Below, in pieces: positions 36,448 to 45,310 of a stretch of 64,000 nt of DNA; within the stretch, counting starts at the first letter, position 1; each line of letters starts with the position of its first letter. The notes beneath the pieces are model-generated. The model saw nothing but the letters and a program-made list of their open reading frames with translations. It did not search any database and had not been told where the DNA came from. Source of the stretch: DATFVA01 sp963743325 (lineage in GTDB: Bacteria; Bacteroidota; Ignavibacteria; Ignavibacteriales; Ignavibacteriaceae); contig CAVUOZ010000010.1 in the NCBI GenBank assembly GCA_963743325.1, positions 496,001 to 560,000 of the forward strand, written 5' to 3'. The position numbers and the translations under genes were made by a program.

Positions 36448-37851
36448 CTAAATGTGTATCGCCTCTCCATAGGCTTGAGCTGCTGCTTCCATAATCGATT
36501 CACTGAAAGTTGGATGAGCATGGACTGTCTTGATTATCGACTCAGCTGTTGCCTCCAGTGATTTTGCAAGCGTTGCTTCCGCAATCATTTCAGTTGCTTC
36601 GGAACCGATAATGTGGACTCCCAGTATCTCACCGTATTTTGCATCAAATATAAATTTTACGAATCCTTCCCGTTCGCCTATGGCAAAGGCTTTTCCGCTC
36701 GCCAAAAAAGGAAACTTACCGATTTTTATATCGTAACCTGCTGCTTTTGCTTTTTCCTCAGTCAATCCGACACTGGCAACCTGCGGCTGGCAGTATGTAC
36801 AGCCGGGAATATTTTCATAAATAATATCCGGCGGATTTAATCCTTTGATCTTCTCAACACAATGAATTCCTTCTGCTGAAGCCACATGCGCCAGCCAGGG
36901 AGGACCGATTACATCACCAATTGCATAAATGCCGCGAATATTTGTGCTGTAATTTGATTTATTAACCTTTATATGGTTCTTGAATAATTCTACTCCAAGT
37001 TCTTCAAGACCGAATCCCTCAACATTTCCTGTTACACCAATTGCATTTAAGACTTTATCTGCTTTAATAGTTTTCGTTTCTCCTCCCACACTGAAAGTTA
37101 CTTCCACTTTCTTACCCCTGACCTCTGCCTTTTCAACCGTAGCCTTTGTGAAAATCTCCATCCCTTTTTTCTTCAGGCTTTTCTGAAGGGTCTGAGACAC
37201 TTCTTTATCCTCGACGGGAAGTATATTATCGAGCATTTCAATTACAGTCACTTTTGAACCCAGTGCATTGTAGAAATATGCAAACTCAATTCCGATGGCT
37301 CCTGCACCAATGACCGCAAACTCTTCAGGAAGTTTATCGAGAAGCATTGCCTCTGTACTTGTAATTATCATGTTTTTATCAACAGGGATAGCTGGTACAG
37401 TGCGTGGTCTTGCTCCGGTTGCTATTATAATCCTGTCTGCAGTTATTGAATCAAACTGCTTTCCATCAGAATCAAAAATATCTAACTGTCTTTCATTTGC
37501 GAATTTTCCATAACCGCGGATTCTTTCAACTTTATTTTTCTTAACGAGTATCTCAACATTCTTGGTTACCCGGTCCGATATTTCACGACTTCTCTTAATT
37601 ATCCTGGTAAAATCGAATGAAAGTTCTTTATATTTTATTCCAAAATCTTCATTGTGATTTTTTAACTGATAATAGATTTCAGCATTTTTTAGAAGCGATT
37701 TGGTAGGAATACACCCCCAGTTCAGGCAGATCCCGCCAAGGTTTTGTGGGTCAATTACTACAGTCTTAATTCCAAGCTGACTGGCACGAATAGCCGCTAC
37801 ATAACCGCCCGGGCCGCCTCCAAGAACTGCTATTTCATAGTTTTTTGCCAT
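36448..37851 (-). CDS. lpd: Dihydrolipoyl dehydrogenase (E3)
   Basis: A 467-residue flavoprotein that reoxidises dihydrolipoyl groups with NAD. The FAD site is VLGGGPGGYVAAIRASQLG, the redox disulfide is in GGICLNWGCIPTKSLL (about residues 42-47), the NAD site is GAGAIGIEFAYFY, and the C-terminal HAHPTFSESIMEAA gives the His-Glu pair. It is the first gene of the lipoate/2-oxoacid dehydrogenase operon. E3 is shared with other complexes, for example 2-oxoglutarate dehydrogenase or glycine cleavage. Confidence 0.97.
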   Translation of the reverse strand: MAKNYEIAVLGGGPGGYVAAIRASQLGIKTVVIDPQNLGGICLNWGCIPTKSLLKNAEIYYQLKNHNEDFGIKYKELSFDFTRIIKRSREISDRVTKNVEILVKKNKVERIRGYGKFANERQLDIFDSDGKQFDSITADRIIIATGARPRTVPAIPVDKNMIITSTEAMLLDKLPEEFAVIGAGAIGIEFAYFYNALGSKVTVIEMLDNILPVEDKEVSQTLQKSLKKKGMEIFTKATVEKAEVRGKKVEVTFSVGGETKTIKADKVLNAIGVTGNVEGFGLEELGVELFKNHIKVNKSNYSTNIRGIYAIGDVIGPPWLAHVASAEGIHCVEKIKGLNPPDIIYENIPGCTYCQPQVASVGLTEEKAKAAGYDIKIGKFPFLASGKAFAIGEREGFVKFIFDAKYGEILGVHIIGSEATEMIAEATLAKSLEATAESIIKTVHAHPTFSESIMEAAAQAYGEAIHI

Positions 37852-37885
37852 AATCCGGCTGCCTTACATTTGTTTTCTGGATTTT

Positions 37886-37893
37886 CAAATATA
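37886..37893 (-). promoter_or_regulatory. Candidate -7 element of the lpd operon
   Basis: On the minus strand TATATTTG, a perfect TAnnTTTG, lies 34 bases before the lpd ATG. The matching upstream element is TTT, not TTG, at 20 bases. Confidence 0.4.
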
Positions 37894-38019
37894 AAGAAGC
37901 CCCTACAGAAATAAAAACTTTACAGCTCAATTTAAGCTAATTTAGGAGTGATTTGTGACCGGCGGGTCATATTATGTTTTAAGTTAATGTATTGACCAGT
38001 AAATCAAATGTAACATTTG

Positions 38020-38562
38020 TTAATCAGAATATTTATTCAATAGTTTTTCTAAGGTTTTAAAACCTCTGAATGTCACCTGAGTTTTAAGTCTTTTTTCAAA
38101 AACATTTCCTGAAAATTTAGATTTACTTTGTCCCTTTTTACAAAGCCAGTAAACTTCAGTTTTGTATGAATGAAAATCATCAATATCAGTCCCGAGATTT
38201 TTTAGTGCATTCAGAGATTCTTCACTTAACGGTTCCCTGACAAACCCTATATTGTTTGAAGCAGCCTCTTCATATTTCTCTCTCGGAAATGGCTGATAAG
38301 TAATAATCTGTTCAAGCTGGTTTATAGTTCTTATAAAGGTGGTCACCTCATTTCCCAATGATTTGAAAAGATGCTTCTCAACTTTACTTTCCAGTAATGC
38401 AGTATCTGAGTTATTCGATTCAAATATCACATTTCCGCTTGCAATAAATGTTTCAACATTCTTAAACCCGAGCTCCTCAAATAAAGTTTTGAGGTGTTCC
38501 ATTTTCACAACATTATATCCGCCTACATTTATCGCACGAAGGAATGCTATGTATTTCTTCAT
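38020..38562 (-). CDS. DUF1697-family protein
   Basis: A 180-residue soluble protein with the DUF1697 start MKKYIAFLRAINVGGYNVVKMEHLK and VETFIASGNVIFES. The family has a ferredoxin-like fold and no agreed function. It lies 52 bases downstream of acuC in the same direction, so it may be the last gene of the acetate operon, but it is common as a stand-alone gene. Confidence 0.9.
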   Translation of the reverse strand: MKKYIAFLRAINVGGYNVVKMEHLKTLFEELGFKNVETFIASGNVIFESNNSDTALLESKVEKHLFKSLGNEVTTFIRTINQLEQIITYQPFPREKYEEAASNNIGFVREPLSEESLNALKNLGTDIDDFHSYKTEVYWLCKKGQSKSKFSGNVFEKRLKTQVTFRGFKTLEKLLNKYSD

Positions 38563-38614
38563 TCTTGTAAATGTTTGTTATTGGTTTAATTATTTAATAT
38601 CCGAAATTGTAAGG

Positions 38615-39747
38615 TCATATCCAATCGGCGGCTGCGGCATCCAGTAATCGTTCCGCAGTTTCCATGTTATGTTTTTCAATTTCATTTTTCCGGGGGATGG
38701 GTTCAAATGCCGGCAGAATATCATGTAAGGTTCCAGGAATCACTTTACCAGTTTTTCTCCCCCATTTTAGTCTCCAATCCTGAGGCAGTCTCTCAGGGAT
38801 GTCATATTGAAATAAGAGTAAATATAAAATAGTCCATATTCTGAAGGCTGCCCTGACTGAATAACCGCCGCCAAGAGTGAATAGTACACGTCCGTGACAC
38901 ATTGTATCAGCCGCTTCCAGCACCTTTTTATATATTTTCTCAAAGTCATGAGTAGTTAATAAAAGATCCGCCAAAGGGTCTTTATAATGAGCATCTGCTC
39001 CGGCCTGTACAACCAGGACATCAGGTTTAAACCATCTGAGTGCAGGATCAATTATTTTATTCATTACTGCTAAATATGAAGAACCTTCTGTAAACGGTTC
39101 CAGAGGAATATTAAGCTTTAATCCCCGGCCCATTCCCTGCCCCAGTTCATACAGCCATCCGGTTCCCGGGAATAAATATTCGCCAGACTCATGAAAGGAA
39201 ATGGTCATTACCTTTTCATCCGAATAAAAAATCTCCTGTACTCCATCGCCATGATGAACATCAAGATCAAGATATGCAACATGCCACCCTGCATCAGTCA
39301 TTTCTTTTATTGCTAAAGCCAGATCATTATAGAGGCAAAAGCCGGAAGCTAAAGAAGAATGTGCGTGATGAAATCCCCCGCCCATTTGTAAAACTTTTTT
39401 GGCTTTATTCTCAATCAGCAGCTTTGCGCCAAGTAAGGTACCGCCGGCCTGGTAACGTGCTGCTTCACCCATACCAGGTGCAATAGGATTATCAAGAGAT
39501 CCTAAACCATATTTTTCCACATCAGGTAAACTATTTCCAAGACTTACACTTTCAACAGTTTTTATATAATCAGAGGAATGAATTATATTCAATTCTTCCG
39601 GTGAAACCGGTTCCGGCAGAGTGATATCTTTTAGTAAACCAAGTTCTCTTAACAGATCAATAACCATTTCAATCCGTACAGGATCGAATGGATGACCCGT
39701 CCAAGATTATAATTGCTGTAATTTGGATGATAGATTATTTTACACAT
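38615..39747 (-). CDS. acuC: AcuC-like class I/II protein deacetylase (one frameshift)
   Basis: A Zn-dependent deacetylase of the arginase/HDAC fold, about 376 residues when repaired. Motifs include GGGFHHAHSSLASGFC, DLDVHHGDGVQEIFY with the Zn ligands Asp/His, QAGADAHYKDPL and LGGGYSVRAAFR. The open frame from 39667 lacks the family N-terminus. That N-terminus is found upstream in another frame: MCKIIYHPNYSNYNLG, then GHPFDPVRIEMVIDLL. A missing base in the CCCGTCC run at 39696-39702 explains it. The start ATG at 39747 overlaps the acuB stop by 13 bases. The known role of AcuC is to remove acetyl groups from AcsA, encoded at the head of this gene set. Confidence 0.87.
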
Positions 39748-40364
39748 GCTATATGAACGGGCCAGATTACTTCAAAACCTGCGTTACAAATTGCTTCTGC
39801 CAGTAATTTCATTTCTATGGTTCCGACTCTTAATACAAGCCTTATAGTGTGTCCCTTATCCGGGTAGGTCAATATTGAATGAATATTTACTTTACGTTCG
39901 GCAATTAATGCCGTTAGTCTTGCAAGTTCCCCTGACCTGTCCGGAAGGCGGACGTCCAGCCTCCCCGAAGGCTGATGAATCCCCGTCAGTAAAAGAAGAG
40001 CATCAAGCAGATCCATTCCTGTCACAATTCCTACTAGTTTCATATCCTCAACAACAGGAAGACATCCGATTTTAAGTTCGCGCATTGTATGTGTGGCAAT
40101 CTCGATGGGATCAGAAGGATGAGTTGTTTGTACGGGATGACTCATAATTTTTTCAACCGGTGTTTCTACATCAAATGGATTTTTTGTAAGCTTGCTGGTA
40201 GCTAATCTCAAATCCCTATCAGTCACTATCCCTGCAATTTTTTCCTTATCCATTACAGGAAGATGCCGGATATTTTTATCCTCCATTATTTTATACGCTT
40301 CAGTCAACGATGTTTTGACTGTGACTGTAATCGGGTCAGGGTGCATAACTTCGCGGATTAACAT
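39735..40364 (-). CDS. acuB: AcuB-like protein: two CBS domains plus ACT
   Basis: A 209-residue protein. CBS domain 1 (residues about 1-60) starts REVMHPDPITVTVKTSL, and CBS domain 2 (about 70-125) has EKIMSHPVQTTHPSDP. An ACT-like domain (about 135-205) has RLPDRSGELARLTALIAERK. CBS pairs usually bind adenine nucleotides and ACT domains small metabolites. AcuB is known from the Bacillus acuABC operon next to acsA; its exact role is not settled. It is 23 bases downstream of the GNAT fusion gene. Confidence 0.88.
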   Translation of the reverse strand: MLIREVMHPDPITVTVKTSLTEAYKIMEDKNIRHLPVMDKEKIAGIVTDRDLRLATSKLTKNPFDVETPVEKIMSHPVQTTHPSDPIEIATHTMRELKIGCLPVVEDMKLVGIVTGMDLLDALLLLTGIHQPSGRLDVRLPDRSGELARLTALIAERKVNIHSILTYPDKGHTIRLVLRVGTIEMKLLAEAICNAGFEVIWPVHIACVK

Positions 40365-40387
40365 TTTTATTCCTTATTATTAAAACT

Positions 40388-42802
40388 TTAATATGATGGT
40401 CTTTCAGCGCCACCTGATTTTATATTTAATATGATTTCACCCACAATTAAGGGGTTAGCGGCAGCGGCAGCTTTGGCTTCAAATTCCCAGAGCCAGGGAA
40501 TCTCTTCAATCATCTGCGAGAGCCTGCCGATCACTTCACCAATTCCCTTGCTCACAGGCAGTTGCAGTTCCTGCAGTGTCTCGTCAAGATCTATGTCTGT
40601 CAGCGGTGTTATCCGGAGTATAGTTTTTGCAGATTCAATAACCTCGATTAATGGACCAAATGAAGGATCAGATTTAATACGTATCCCTATAACCTGGGTA
40701 CCCCAAGGCTGAGTTGCTGCATAATCAATTCCGAAATGTTTTAGTATTGAAACAGAAGTTTCTTTATTAAGGTTCGAAACTGTGTGCGGAACCGGAACAT
40801 TATCCAGCTCTTTCTGAACCAGATTTCTGGCTTCCCCGGCTTTTACATCTGTAAACCATACCAATTTACCTGCTGGCTTTTTTCTGTACTCGACATACTT
40901 CACAATTCTGCCTAGAGCATTTACAGCCGATTCGGGAAAGCGAAATGCAGGAAATTGCGCTAAACTATCCCCTGATCCGGGTTCATCTTCAATAGAAATC
41001 GTTCCTTCGGCACCCATTATACAAAGCAGCACGGTTTTGCGGATACCTGTTTTTTCTTCTACGAATTTTATTCCCCTTCTGATTGCGGCCTCAACAGGTT
41101 TTGTAGAACATTTACCTACACAGGCAAACCCGATAAGCAGTGAGTCAACTTCATCGCTTAATAGTGCAGTTTTAACGGCTTCTTCATATTTATCGGCAGA
41201 AGTGAAGGCTCCAAGGTCAATTACTCCCGGTCCGGCAATATTAAGGTAATTTATTTCACAGGCATCAGCAAATAAAGTTGCTACTCCCGATGAATTTGCA
41301 ATTATGCTGACACGGTTGCCATTCGGCAGCGGCTGATGCACAAGCACGAGTGCCACATCAAATAAATCCTCAAGGGTAGGGGCAAGAATAATTCCGGTTT
41401 GCTGGAAAAGGGCTTCAACCTCCCTTTCTCCCGCCCTGATAGTTCCGCTTTTAGATTCTGTTGTTCTTCTCCCTGCAAGGCTTTTACCGCTTTTTATGCA
41501 GAGTATCGGTTTCCTGTTCGTCATCCTCCTGGCAATCCTTACAAATCGTCTTGGATTGCCAAAGGTCTCAAGGTAAAGAATTGCCATTTTAGTATTCGGA
41601 TCTTCCTCCCAGTATTGAAGCAGATCATTTCCTGAAACGTCAGCCCTGTTGCCCGCAGAAACAAAGGTAGTAAAACTGATTCCTTTTTCGAGAGCGTAAT
41701 CAATAATCACGAGTCCGAGTGCAGCTGAATGTGAGAAAAATCCGGTTTGTCCCGGAGGCATAATTACAGGAGCCATGCTTGCATTTAACCGTATTTTAGG
41801 ATCGGTATTCATAACCCCCAGGCAGCTTGGACCTAAAAGCCGGACTCCGTGTGCACGGACTAGCTCTGCAAGCTTTTTCTGTCTCTGTAATCCGGCATCA
41901 CCAGCATCTGCAAATCCTGCCGATACTACCACTAATCCTTTCACTCCCGCTTTAATTGATTCCAGCGCAACATCGTAAACCTTTTCTGCATTTACCGCAA
42001 TTACTGCAAGGTCAACTTTTTCCGGAACATCTCCTATGCCGGAATAAGTTTTAATACCGTTTATAGAATTTGTGTGCGGATTTATAGGATAGATTGCACC
42101 TTTAAAATCTGCAGAAAGGATATTCCTGAAAATGATATTACCGATTGATGAAGTGTCTCTTGATGCACCTATTACAGCAACAACTTTGGGACGAAGAAGC
42201 GGGATTAAAGAATTTGCTACAGCAATTCTTTCCCGTAGTCCTGCTCTTTCCCATAAAGCGGCGGCACCGCCTACAGGTAATTCTATATGAACAGTATATG
42301 AATCCCACACCTGATGTCTTTCGAATCCGGAACTTTTAAAAACATCCATCATCTGATAATTATCAGGAAGCACTTCGGCTTCAAACTCTATGAAACCATT
42401 TGCCGCCGCCAATCCGGCTAATCTTTCCAGCAATAATGTTCCGATTCCCTTACCTTGAAAATCATCCTCAATGAGTAAAGCAACTTCCGCTGTGTGTCCA
42501 TTGACACTGGCAACATAGTTTCCGAGACCAACAATAACTGAATCCGTGTCATCTCCCGTTAAAGCAATCAGACACGCATTGTTTTTAAAGTCACCGCTGC
42601 ATAACTGCACTACCACATCAGATGATACATGAGAGATAGTAGCCATAAACCTCATTCTAAGGCTTTCCCGTGAAACCCGCATCATAAATGATTCTACTTT
42701 AGGAATATCGTTCAGAGTAGCAGGTTTAAATATAAGACCCTGACCGCTTTTCAGTAATACGTGTTCTTTATAGGTAAGTCCCTCGGGTATTATTCTGAAC
42801 AT
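40388..42802 (-). CDS. Protein acetyltransferase fused to an inactive-looking ADP-forming acyl-CoA synthetase (Pat-like, reversed domain order)
   Basis: An 804-residue protein. A GNAT domain is at residues about 20-175 (LLIEDDFQGKGIGTLLLERL is the acetyl-CoA loop). A CoA-binding domain follows (about 200-330, PKVVAVIGASRDTSSIGN). Next is a ligase-CoA domain (about 340-640, FFSHSAALGLVI, GPSCLGVMNT) and a short ATP-grasp remnant (about 690-804). In active ADP-forming synthetases the segment after the KSG motif reads about SHTGALAG with the phosphorylated His; here it reads ESKSGTIRAG, Lys in place of His. Salmonella Pat has the same fusion in the opposite order and acetylates AcsA. Located between acsA and acuBC, it is probably the acetylating arm of AcsA control. 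Confidence 0.86.
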   Translation of the reverse strand: MFRIIPEGLTYKEHVLLKSGQGLIFKPATLNDIPKVESFMMRVSRESLRMRFMATISHVSSDVVVQLCSGDFKNNACLIALTGDDTDSVIVGLGNYVASVNGHTAEVALLIEDDFQGKGIGTLLLERLAGLAAANGFIEFEAEVLPDNYQMMDVFKSSGFERHQVWDSYTVHIELPVGGAAALWERAGLRERIAVANSLIPLLRPKVVAVIGASRDTSSIGNIIFRNILSADFKGAIYPINPHTNSINGIKTYSGIGDVPEKVDLAVIAVNAEKVYDVALESIKAGVKGLVVVSAGFADAGDAGLQRQKKLAELVRAHGVRLLGPSCLGVMNTDPKIRLNASMAPVIMPPGQTGFFSHSAALGLVIIDYALEKGISFTTFVSAGNRADVSGNDLLQYWEEDPNTKMAILYLETFGNPRRFVRIARRMTNRKPILCIKSGKSLAGRRTTESKSGTIRAGEREVEALFQQTGIILAPTLEDLFDVALVLVHQPLPNGNRVSIIANSSGVATLFADACEINYLNIAGPGVIDLGAFTSADKYEEAVKTALLSDEVDSLLIGFACVGKCSTKPVEAAIRRGIKFVEEKTGIRKTVLLCIMGAEGTISIEDEPGSGDSLAQFPAFRFPESAVNALGRIVKYVEYRKKPAGKLVWFTDVKAGEARNLVQKELDNVPVPHTVSNLNKETSVSILKHFGIDYAATQPWGTQVIGIRIKSDPSFGPLIEVIESAKTILRITPLTDIDLDETLQELQLPVSKGIGEVIGRLSQMIEEIPWLWEFEAKAAAAANPLIVGEIILNIKSGGAERPSY

Positions 42803-42841
42803 GGTTCATTATTTCCATTATTAATTAAAGGAATAATATAT

Positions 42842-42885
42842 AAAAAAAATGGAGGTTCCAAGTTTATGAAGAAGCCTCCATAAGC
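42842..42885 (-). terminator. Probable terminator or attenuator after acsA
   Basis: On the minus strand ATGGAGG ... CCTCCAT forms the outer stem with an imperfect inner GCTTC/GGAAC, then eight T. It lies between the acsA stop and the next gene 90 bases on, so it may reduce rather than end transcription. Confidence 0.65.
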
Positions 42886-42894
42886 CAAATAATT

Positions 42895-44922
42895 TCAGGA
42901 CATATTTTTAATTTCCTCAACCACCTGGGGATTCGCCAGGGTTGTAATATCACCTGTGTCCTGCTTATTAGCAATTGCCGACAGAATACGGCGCATTATT
43001 TTACCGGATCTTGTTTTGGGCATATCGGAAACAATCCAGACTTTACCGGGTTTGGCTATAGGTCCTATTTCGCTGGCAAGTGTGTCAGAAATTTTCTTTT
43101 CTATTTCAGGACTCCCGATAATCCCCGGTTTTAATGAAACAAAAATGTGGGGAATTTTTCCTTTAATCGGATCTGCTACCGGAACAACTGCAGCCTCGCC
43201 TACCTCCTCACACATAAGCGCAGCAGATTCAAGCTCTTTTGTACCCAACCGGTGACCCGCAACATTAATTACATCGTCGATTCGTCCTAGAATTCTGAAA
43301 TAGCCGTCGGGCGCTTCAACAGCACCGTCGCCTGCAAAGTATGGCCAATCGTGCCAGTCTTTACTTTCCGGATCTTTATTGTAACGCTGGTAATACTGCC
43401 TTACAAATCTGTCATCATCACCCCAGATGGTGAGCATTCTCCCGGGCCAGGGATTTTGAATACAGATATTCCCGGCTTTACCGCTCCCGGCAGGAAGCGG
43501 GTTACCTTCCTCATCGAAGATTATAGGGTATATACCCGGTACACCCGGACCGGTACTGCCCGGTTTCATTTTATGAATTCCCGGTATAGTCGAGCATAAG
43601 AAACCGCCTGTTTCTGTCTGCCACCATGTATCTACTATAGCAGCTTCTTTTTTACCTACAGTATTGTAATACCATCTCCATACTTCAGGTTCAATTGGCT
43701 CTCCAACAGTCGTCATATGTTTAAAATGATAATTATACCTGGAGGGTTCATCAGGACCAACACGGCGTAATGCACGAATAGCCGTTGGTGAGGTATGAAA
43801 AATATTAACATCGAGCTCCTCAGCAACACGCCACGGCCTTCCCGCATCAGGATGTGTCGGTACACCTTCAAATATAACAGAAGAGGCCGCTAATGCCAGC
43901 GGACCATATATAATGTATGAATGACCGGTAATCCATCCAATATCTGCCATACACCAGTATACATCTTCAGGATGGATATCCTGGATATATTTTGATGTTC
44001 CCGTTACATATGACAGATAACCGCCTATAGAATGCTGGGCACCTTTAGGTTTGCCTGTTGAGCCTGATGTATACATTATAAAAAGCGTATCTTCAGAAGC
44101 AAGTTTTTCCGGTTCAACTTTTGCGTGATAATATTTTTTTATTACATCATTCACAAGATAGTCGCGTCCTTCAACCAGGGGCGTCTGAGCAGAATACTTG
44201 CCCGGGTAACGCGCGAAGATCAGGACTTTTTCTATTTTCTGTCCTTCTTTCATCGCTTCGTTATAAGCTATATCAGCTTTTTCTTTATGATCAATGAGAG
44301 TGCCCGCTCTGTAATATGAATCAGCTGTAATAAGCACCTTACTTTTTGCATCCGCTACTCTTTCACCGCAGGCTTTTCCTGAAAATCCTGAAAACACCTG
44401 GGAATGAATTGCACCGATACGGGCACACGCCAGCATTGCAACAGCTATCTCAGGGATCATTGGCATATGCAGAGTTACTGTATCACCAGGTTTGACTCCG
44501 CAGAAATCTTTAAGCAAAGCGGCAAATTCATTTACTCTTATATAAAGCTCCTGAAATGTTATATGCTGAACCGCTTCATCTTCGGGCTCAGGGACAAAGT
44601 GAATAGCTGTTTTATTTTTATATTTTTCTAGATGTCTGTCAATACAGTTGTATGAAGCATTCAGTCTCCCGCCTGTAAACCATTTAAAGAACGGAGGTTT
44701 GCTGGAATCAAGTACTTTATCGTATGGTTTATACCAGTCAAGCATATCCGCATATTCTTTATAGCAGTCAGGAAAATTTTCGACAGAAAATCTACTGAGA
44801 ACATCTTCATCTTTTATATTTGCCTGTTCAGTAAAATTTTCGGATGGCTGAAAATAATCCTCTTCTTTCCAATGTACCGCAATCTGGGATTCTGATATTT
44901 CATCATTTTTAATCCTGCGCAT
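42895..44922 (-). CDS. acsA: Acetyl-CoA synthetase, AMP-forming
   Basis: A 675-residue enzyme: acetate, ATP and CoA to acetyl-CoA. The adenylation motif is YTSGSTGKPKGAQHS (about residue 285), then DIGWITGHSY and WWQTETGGFL. The C-terminal PKTRSGKIMRRILSAIA contains the catalytic Lys, which is the known target of reversible acetylation in this enzyme. Genes for a Pat-like acetyltransferase, AcuB and AcuC deacetylase follow in the same direction. The N-terminal domain has DEDVLSRFSVENF then DWYKPYDKVLDSSKPPFFKW, the ACS type. Confidence 0.97.
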   Translation of the reverse strand: MRRIKNDEISESQIAVHWKEEDYFQPSENFTEQANIKDEDVLSRFSVENFPDCYKEYADMLDWYKPYDKVLDSSKPPFFKWFTGGRLNASYNCIDRHLEKYKNKTAIHFVPEPEDEAVQHITFQELYIRVNEFAALLKDFCGVKPGDTVTLHMPMIPEIAVAMLACARIGAIHSQVFSGFSGKACGERVADAKSKVLITADSYYRAGTLIDHKEKADIAYNEAMKEGQKIEKVLIFARYPGKYSAQTPLVEGRDYLVNDVIKKYYHAKVEPEKLASEDTLFIMYTSGSTGKPKGAQHSIGGYLSYVTGTSKYIQDIHPEDVYWCMADIGWITGHSYIIYGPLALAASSVIFEGVPTHPDAGRPWRVAEELDVNIFHTSPTAIRALRRVGPDEPSRYNYHFKHMTTVGEPIEPEVWRWYYNTVGKKEAAIVDTWWQTETGGFLCSTIPGIHKMKPGSTGPGVPGIYPIIFDEEGNPLPAGSGKAGNICIQNPWPGRMLTIWGDDDRFVRQYYQRYNKDPESKDWHDWPYFAGDGAVEAPDGYFRILGRIDDVINVAGHRLGTKELESAALMCEEVGEAAVVPVADPIKGKIPHIFVSLKPGIIGSPEIEKKISDTLASEIGPIAKPGKVWIVSDMPKTRSGKIMRRILSAIANKQDTGDITTLANPQVVEEIKNMS

Positions 44923-45310
44923 TATTTAACTCCTGTAAATTATATTAAATGAAATTTTCTCAGACAAATGACAGCACCATCTTATTAGATGTTTCATTAA
45001 GTAGTCGACAAAGGCACAGGATGGAGCTGAGTAACCTCCGTATACTCCTTTTTACACCGCATTTAATTTTTAATACTGACTTCCTGCATCATCACCAGGT
45101 GCTGGAAGGTAAAATAATATTAATATATCCAAGAATGCAAACGTAAAAACCTTCGAAAGTGCAAATTCTGACGTCTCTGTCAAAATTCAGTAAAAATAAT
45201 ATTCTTCCCGGCAGAGCCTTGTTTTACTCGCCTCGCCTCATTTCTAAAACATAATTTCATTCAAATCAATAAATAAAGGCGCCCTGTCGGACTCCTTTTG
45301 ATACTAAAGC
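44923..45310. other. Intergenic gap, nothing firm seen
   Basis: 388 bases between the acsA start and the end of the disrupted T9SS gene. I see no gene, REP palindrome or RNA. A TTTG (revcomp of caaa near 44965) stands upstream of acsA, but no good TAnnTTTG lies at the right distance. Confidence 0.4.

Noticed and set aside
44949..45146. 65-codon plus-strand ORF upstream of acsA
   Set aside because: No ribosome site, no recognisable motif, and it overlaps the expected acsA promoter area.
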